Positions 5,149-7,731 of a stretch of 7,731 nt of DNA are shown piece after piece. Where the stretch lies: the NCBI GenBank assembly GCA_003560215.1, contig PWIY01000164.1:1-7731 (forward strand). Direction: 5' to 3'. The position numbers were made by a program, and so were the translations under genes. The notes under the pieces are model-generated. The model ran no database searches. It worked only from the letters and a program-made list of their open reading frames with translations, and was not told the origin of the DNA. This DNA is from Bacteroidales bacterium (GTDB lineage Bacteria > Bacteroidota > Bacteroidia > Bacteroidales > UBA7960). Within the stretch, counting starts at the first letter, position 1, and each line of letters opens with the position of its first letter.

Positions 5149-6993
5149 GTGGCCAACGACAGGGCTTTTGCCACGCCGCTGCAAATGATCGCCCTCCCGT
5201 CAGTACAGCCTACACATGACCCCACTACAGGTGAACTGAATCGCCGCACTGTTTATGAAAACGGATTGGTGGTCAGGGAGTACAATAATTTTGATACGGA
5301 GGTTTTCCGGAACTTCGGTAATCTGTTTGCGAGTCTGCAAATCTCACCCAACCTGACTTTCCGGTCGGAGGCCGGTATCGATATCTTAAGGCAGCACGAA
5401 TGGGAATACCGGGGTCGCCTGACCAATGACGGCGGGCCTGCAGGATGGGGCTTTGACCGGAATGTTTCCTCCAGGGTGTACAGCCTCGAGAATTACTTCA
5501 CCTATCAGCAGGTTTTTGCCGAGCAGGTGGAGCTTGACCTCCTGCTGGGAGCCAGTTTGCAGTATGCGGATTATGACTTTTCCTCAGCCACTGGAAGAGG
5601 CTTCCCCAGTGATGAGTTCAGGCGGCTTGCAAGTGCTGCAGACATTGAAAGTGCCTCTGCCAGTGCAACCGGCTTTCGCTATAATTCATTTTTCAGCCGT
5701 GCCAACATGAAATTCATGGACAGGTATCTGCTGACACTCAGTGCCCGTACTGACGGCTCTTCCCGCTTTGGTGCGGACAACCGCTATGGTTTCTTCCCGG
5801 CAGTTTCTGCCGCCTGGCTGGTTAACGAGGAGGATTTCCTGGCTGGCAACTATTACCTGAGTTTTCTGAAGCCACGCTTCAGCTGGGGGCTGACCGGAAA
5901 CTCGGAAATTGACAACTTTGCCGCCAGGGGTTTGTATACCGGAAGCAACTATGCCGGGCTCTGGGGTGTGGTTTCCAGCAGTCTGCCCAGTGAGGATCTG
6001 AGGTGGGAATCGACCACCCAGTGGAATGCTGGTCTTGACTTCGGCCTGTTCAATGATCGCATTACCGGGGAAATTGATTATTATGTCAAAAAGACAGAAG
6101 ACCTGTTGCTGAACGTGCAGGTTCCTGCCACAAGCGGGTATACCACTGTGTACCGGAATGTGGGGAATATGGAAAACAAGGGATGGGAATTTGTCCTCAA
6201 TACAGTGAATTTTGACCGCAACTTCAGGTGGAACACCAATTTTAACATTGCTTTCAACAGCAATAAGGTGACTGACCTTGACGGACAGGTCATTTCTTCC
6301 GGGATCTGGCGTGTGATGGAAGGAGAACCCATTGGGGTGTTTTATACCAAGGAATACGCCGGAGTAGATCCAGATACCGGCAATGCCCTTTTCTATCTGA
6401 ACGAAGAAGGTGACGAAACAACCACCAGTCTGGCAGCCGCTGCCAACAGGATCGTGGGCGATCCCAACCCGGATTTCTGGGGTGGGTTCACCAACACTTT
6501 CCAATATCGCGGATTTGACCTGAGCGTGATGTTCCAGTTTGTTTACGGGCATGACATTTACAACCACGGCCGCCAGTGGCAGGCAGACGGGTTTTCCTGG
6601 TTTGATAACCAGACCTCCGATTTTTATAAAGACCACTGGAGGCAACCAGGCGACGATACCTACTATCCTGAGCCACGCTTTTTCCTGGGCAACGGTTATG
6701 GGGTGTCAAGCATGCTGATCTTTGATGCATCCTACATCCGGCTGAAAGATCTCACCTTAGGGTACACCCTTCCGGCTGATGTGGTAAGCCGGGCCAACCT
6801 GCAGAATGTCAGGCTGTTTGTAAGGGGGTATAATCTGCTCACCTTCACGGATTATCCCGGCTGGGATCCGGAGACCAGTGCTCCTGATACTGCCGCTCAG
6901 GGAACGCAGGCTTCCAATATCAGGCAGGGATGGGATTTTTATACCGCACCCCAGCCCAGAACCATCACTTTTGGCATCAACCTGGGTATCTGA
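5149..6993 (+). CDS. C-terminal piece of the SusC-like transporter (beta-barrel)
   Basis: This frame is open from 5131. The first usable start is a GTG at 5149, giving 614 residues. It opens with the family segment VANDRAFATPLQMIALPSVQP and continues with SusC barrel features. These include RYLLTLSARTDGSSRFG, the VSAAWLVNEEDF region, a GNSEID segment, WNAGLDFGLFNDRITGEIDYY and a final strand QPRTITFGINLGI. It has no signal peptide and no plug, and the GTG has no visible ribosome-binding site. It is therefore unlikely to be made as a separate functional protein; it is the tail of the interrupted gene. No second stop or frameshift is visible in it, which suggests the interruption is recent or artefactual. 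Confidence 0.8.
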   Translation: MANDRAFATPLQMIALPSVQPTHDPTTGELNRRTVYENGLVVREYNNFDTEVFRNFGNLFASLQISPNLTFRSEAGIDILRQHEWEYRGRLTNDGGPAGWGFDRNVSSRVYSLENYFTYQQVFAEQVELDLLLGASLQYADYDFSSATGRGFPSDEFRRLASAADIESASASATGFRYNSFFSRANMKFMDRYLLTLSARTDGSSRFGADNRYGFFPAVSAAWLVNEEDFLAGNYYLSFLKPRFSWGLTGNSEIDNFAARGLYTGSNYAGLWGVVSSSLPSEDLRWESTTQWNAGLDFGLFNDRITGEIDYYVKKTEDLLLNVQVPATSGYTTVYRNVGNMENKGWEFVLNTVNFDRNFRWNTNFNIAFNSNKVTDLDGQVISSGIWRVMEGEPIGVFYTKEYAGVDPDTGNALFYLNEEGDETTTSLAAAANRIVGDPNPDFWGGFTNTFQYRGFDLSVMFQFVYGHDIYNHGRQWQADGFSWFDNQTSDFYKDHWRQPGDDTYYPEPRFFLGNGYGVSSMLIFDASYIRLKDLTLGYTLPADVVSRANLQNVRLFVRGYNLLTFTDYPGWDPETSAPDTAAQGTQASNIRQGWDFYTAPQPRTITFGINLGI

Positions 6994-7010
6994 TGTTGGA
7001 ACCGGAACAC

Positions 7011-7028
7011 ATTTTTTAACTAAAAAAT
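7011..7028 (+). repeat. Perfect AT inverted repeat between susC and susD
   Basis: ATTTTTTA (7011-7018) and TAAAAAAT (7021-7028) are exact inverted copies separated by AC. In RNA this would form a seven-pair A/U hairpin with a four-base loop, seven bases before the susD ATG at 7036. It also contains AACTAAA, which occurs just upstream of the susC start (3932-3938), so part of it may simply be the A-rich translation start used by this organism. It is too weak to be a strong terminator. Confidence 0.35.
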
Positions 7029-7035
7029 ACAAGCA

Positions 7036-7731
7036 ATGAAGACAAATAAAATAATTTCCTATATTGGTGTTCTGCTCCTGGCTGCATTGGTGTTCTCCTG
7101 CGACGATTTCCTGGATCTCGACCCCCAGCAGGCAGTCGATGCCGAGCACGTGTACAACGATCATAACGGGGTGGTCAATGCCCTCAACGGGGCTTACTCC
7201 ATCATCGCCGGGCCCCAGTTTTTTGCCGGGACCAGCATTTTTCACAGCGATCTGCTGGCCAATTCCGGTGAACTGAACTGGATCGGCACCTTTATCGGCT
7301 ACCGTCAGATGGACTGGAAAACATTGGATCCCAGTGAAGGAACCATTACCGCTAAATGGAACCAGGCATACCGGGCCATTGATATTGTCAACAATGTGCT
7401 CAACAACCTGGATGTGGTTCAGGAAGGTCACAGAGCAAGGGTGGAAGGAGAAGCGAAATTTGTCCGGGGGATTTTGTACCTGGAGCTGGTCAGGTTTTAT
7501 GCAAGCCCTTATGTGGGTGGTGCGGCCAATGACCATGACGGGGTACCTCTCGTGCTTACGCCCACACCCACATCAGGGGTTACCGATGAGCATTACGTGT
7601 CAAGGGCTACTGTTTCTGCTGTATATAGCCAGATCCTGACAGATCTTGGAGATGCAAAAACCCTGCTGACCAATGCCGGCGTAGGCACCGGGGCAGGAGC
7701 CAATGGCGGCCGGGCCACGCCTACCACAGCT
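7036..7731 (+). CDS. SusD/RagB-family lipoprotein, SusD-like_3 type, truncated by window edge
   Basis: The frame runs from ATG 7036 to the last base, giving 232 residues, roughly the N-terminal half of a typical SusD. The signal peptide MKTNKIISYIGVLLLAALVFSC ends in a lipobox with C22 as the lipidated residue, so the mature protein is anchored in the outer membrane. After the typical CDDFLDLDPQQ opening come an ALNGAYS motif (about 49-55), a WNQAYRAIDIVNNVLNNL helix (about 108-125) and GEAKFVRGILYLELVRFYASPY (about 137-158). These are hallmarks of the SusD-like_3 N-terminal TPR-type fold. It lies 42 bp after the SusC stop, the standard susC-susD order, and would cap that transporter. The ligand-binding C-terminal domain is outside the window. 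It is of a different SusD subgroup from the minus-strand gene at 2293-3702, so they are not recent duplicates. Confidence 0.92.
   Translation, partial: MKTNKIISYIGVLLLAALVFSCDDFLDLDPQQAVDAEHVYNDHNGVVNALNGAYSIIAGPQFFAGTSIFHSDLLANSGELNWIGTFIGYRQMDWKTLDPSEGTITAKWNQAYRAIDIVNNVLNNLDVVQEGHRARVEGEAKFVRGILYLELVRFYASPYVGGAANDHDGVPLVLTPTPTSGVTDEHYVSRATVSAVYSQILTDLGDAKTLLTNAGVGTGAGANGGRATPTTA

Larger units (their letters stand above)
3949..6993 (+). pseudogene. SusC/RagA-type TonB-dependent outer-membrane transporter interrupted by an in-frame stop
   Basis: Read through the TAA at 5128-5130, the frame encodes about 1014 residues, a normal SusC length, with every expected part present: signal peptide, carboxypeptidase-regulatory-like domain, TonB-box-like segment, plug and beta-barrel ending QPRTITFGINLGI. 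Homology continues directly across the stop. GMNMNL before it and RSRNLRVANDRAFATPLQ after it form the usual junction, where family members often have a Ser or similar residue, so a TCA-to-TAA change is a simple explanation. Both sides are in the same frame, so no frameshift is needed. TAA is the normal stop of greA, the HIT gene and the minus-strand SusD gene here, which argues against recoding. The interruption may be a true nonsense mutation, a strain polymorphism, a sequencing or assembly error, or, less likely, readthrough. The two pieces are also listed separately. Confidence 0.8.

Noticed and set aside
5686..6645. A 319-codon open frame on the minus strand inside the C-terminal half of susC
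   Set aside because: It lies wholly opposite a strongly recognisable SusC barrel frame, shows no family motif, signal peptide or start region, and its composition looks like a shadow of the coding strand.
6757..7536. A 259-codon minus-strand open frame across the susC end and susD start
   Set aside because: It spans two well-supported plus-strand genes and their gap, and no domain is recognisable in its translation.
1..7731. CRISPR array, tRNA, rRNA, insertion sequence or phage genes
   Set aside because: I saw no regularly spaced repeats, cloverleaf-like segment, transposase motif or terminal inverted repeats with target duplications.

Overview
The window reads as chromosomal DNA of a member of the Bacteroidota, probably class Bacteroidia. 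The evidence is SusC/SusD-type outer-membrane genes, TAnnTTTG promoter elements, A-rich translation starts mostly without a Shine-Dalgarno sequence, and the Bacteroidota form of the HIT protein. No species can be named from the sequence alone.

Left part (1-2247), housekeeping. The window opens in the 3' end of an unrecognised, highly charged protein (to 431). A 301-bp gap follows with a promoter-like element (435-468) and a convincing intrinsic terminator (500-534). Then come greA (733-1206, RNA polymerase cleavage factor) and a HIT-family nucleotide-binding protein (1296-1688) on the plus strand, probably one transcription unit. ruvC (1681-2247, Holliday-junction nuclease) converges on the HIT gene with an 8-bp tail-to-tail overlap and seems to lack an ATG start.

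Right part (2293-7731), nutrient uptake. A SusD-like lipoprotein of the SusD-like_2 type (2293-3702, minus strand) has no SusC partner on its own strand. It diverges from a SusC/SusD pair on the plus strand. The SusC gene (3949-6993) is complete from signal peptide to terminal beta-strand except for one in-frame TAA at 5128-5130, which splits it into a 393-residue N-terminal piece and a C-terminal barrel piece in the same frame. A second SusD-like lipoprotein of the SusD-like_3 type (7036 to the window edge, 232 codons visible) follows 42 bp later.

How it fits together: SusC is a TonB-dependent porin and SusD its surface lid lipoprotein, and together they import oligosaccharides or peptides. 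No glycoside hydrolase, peptidase or regulator is inside the window, so the substrate is unknown. I found no RNA genes, CRISPR array, insertion sequence or phage genes. The points most worth checking are the in-frame stop in susC, the partnerless SusD facing it, and the promoter-terminator arrangement ahead of greA. I do not see clear evidence of a wholly new system.
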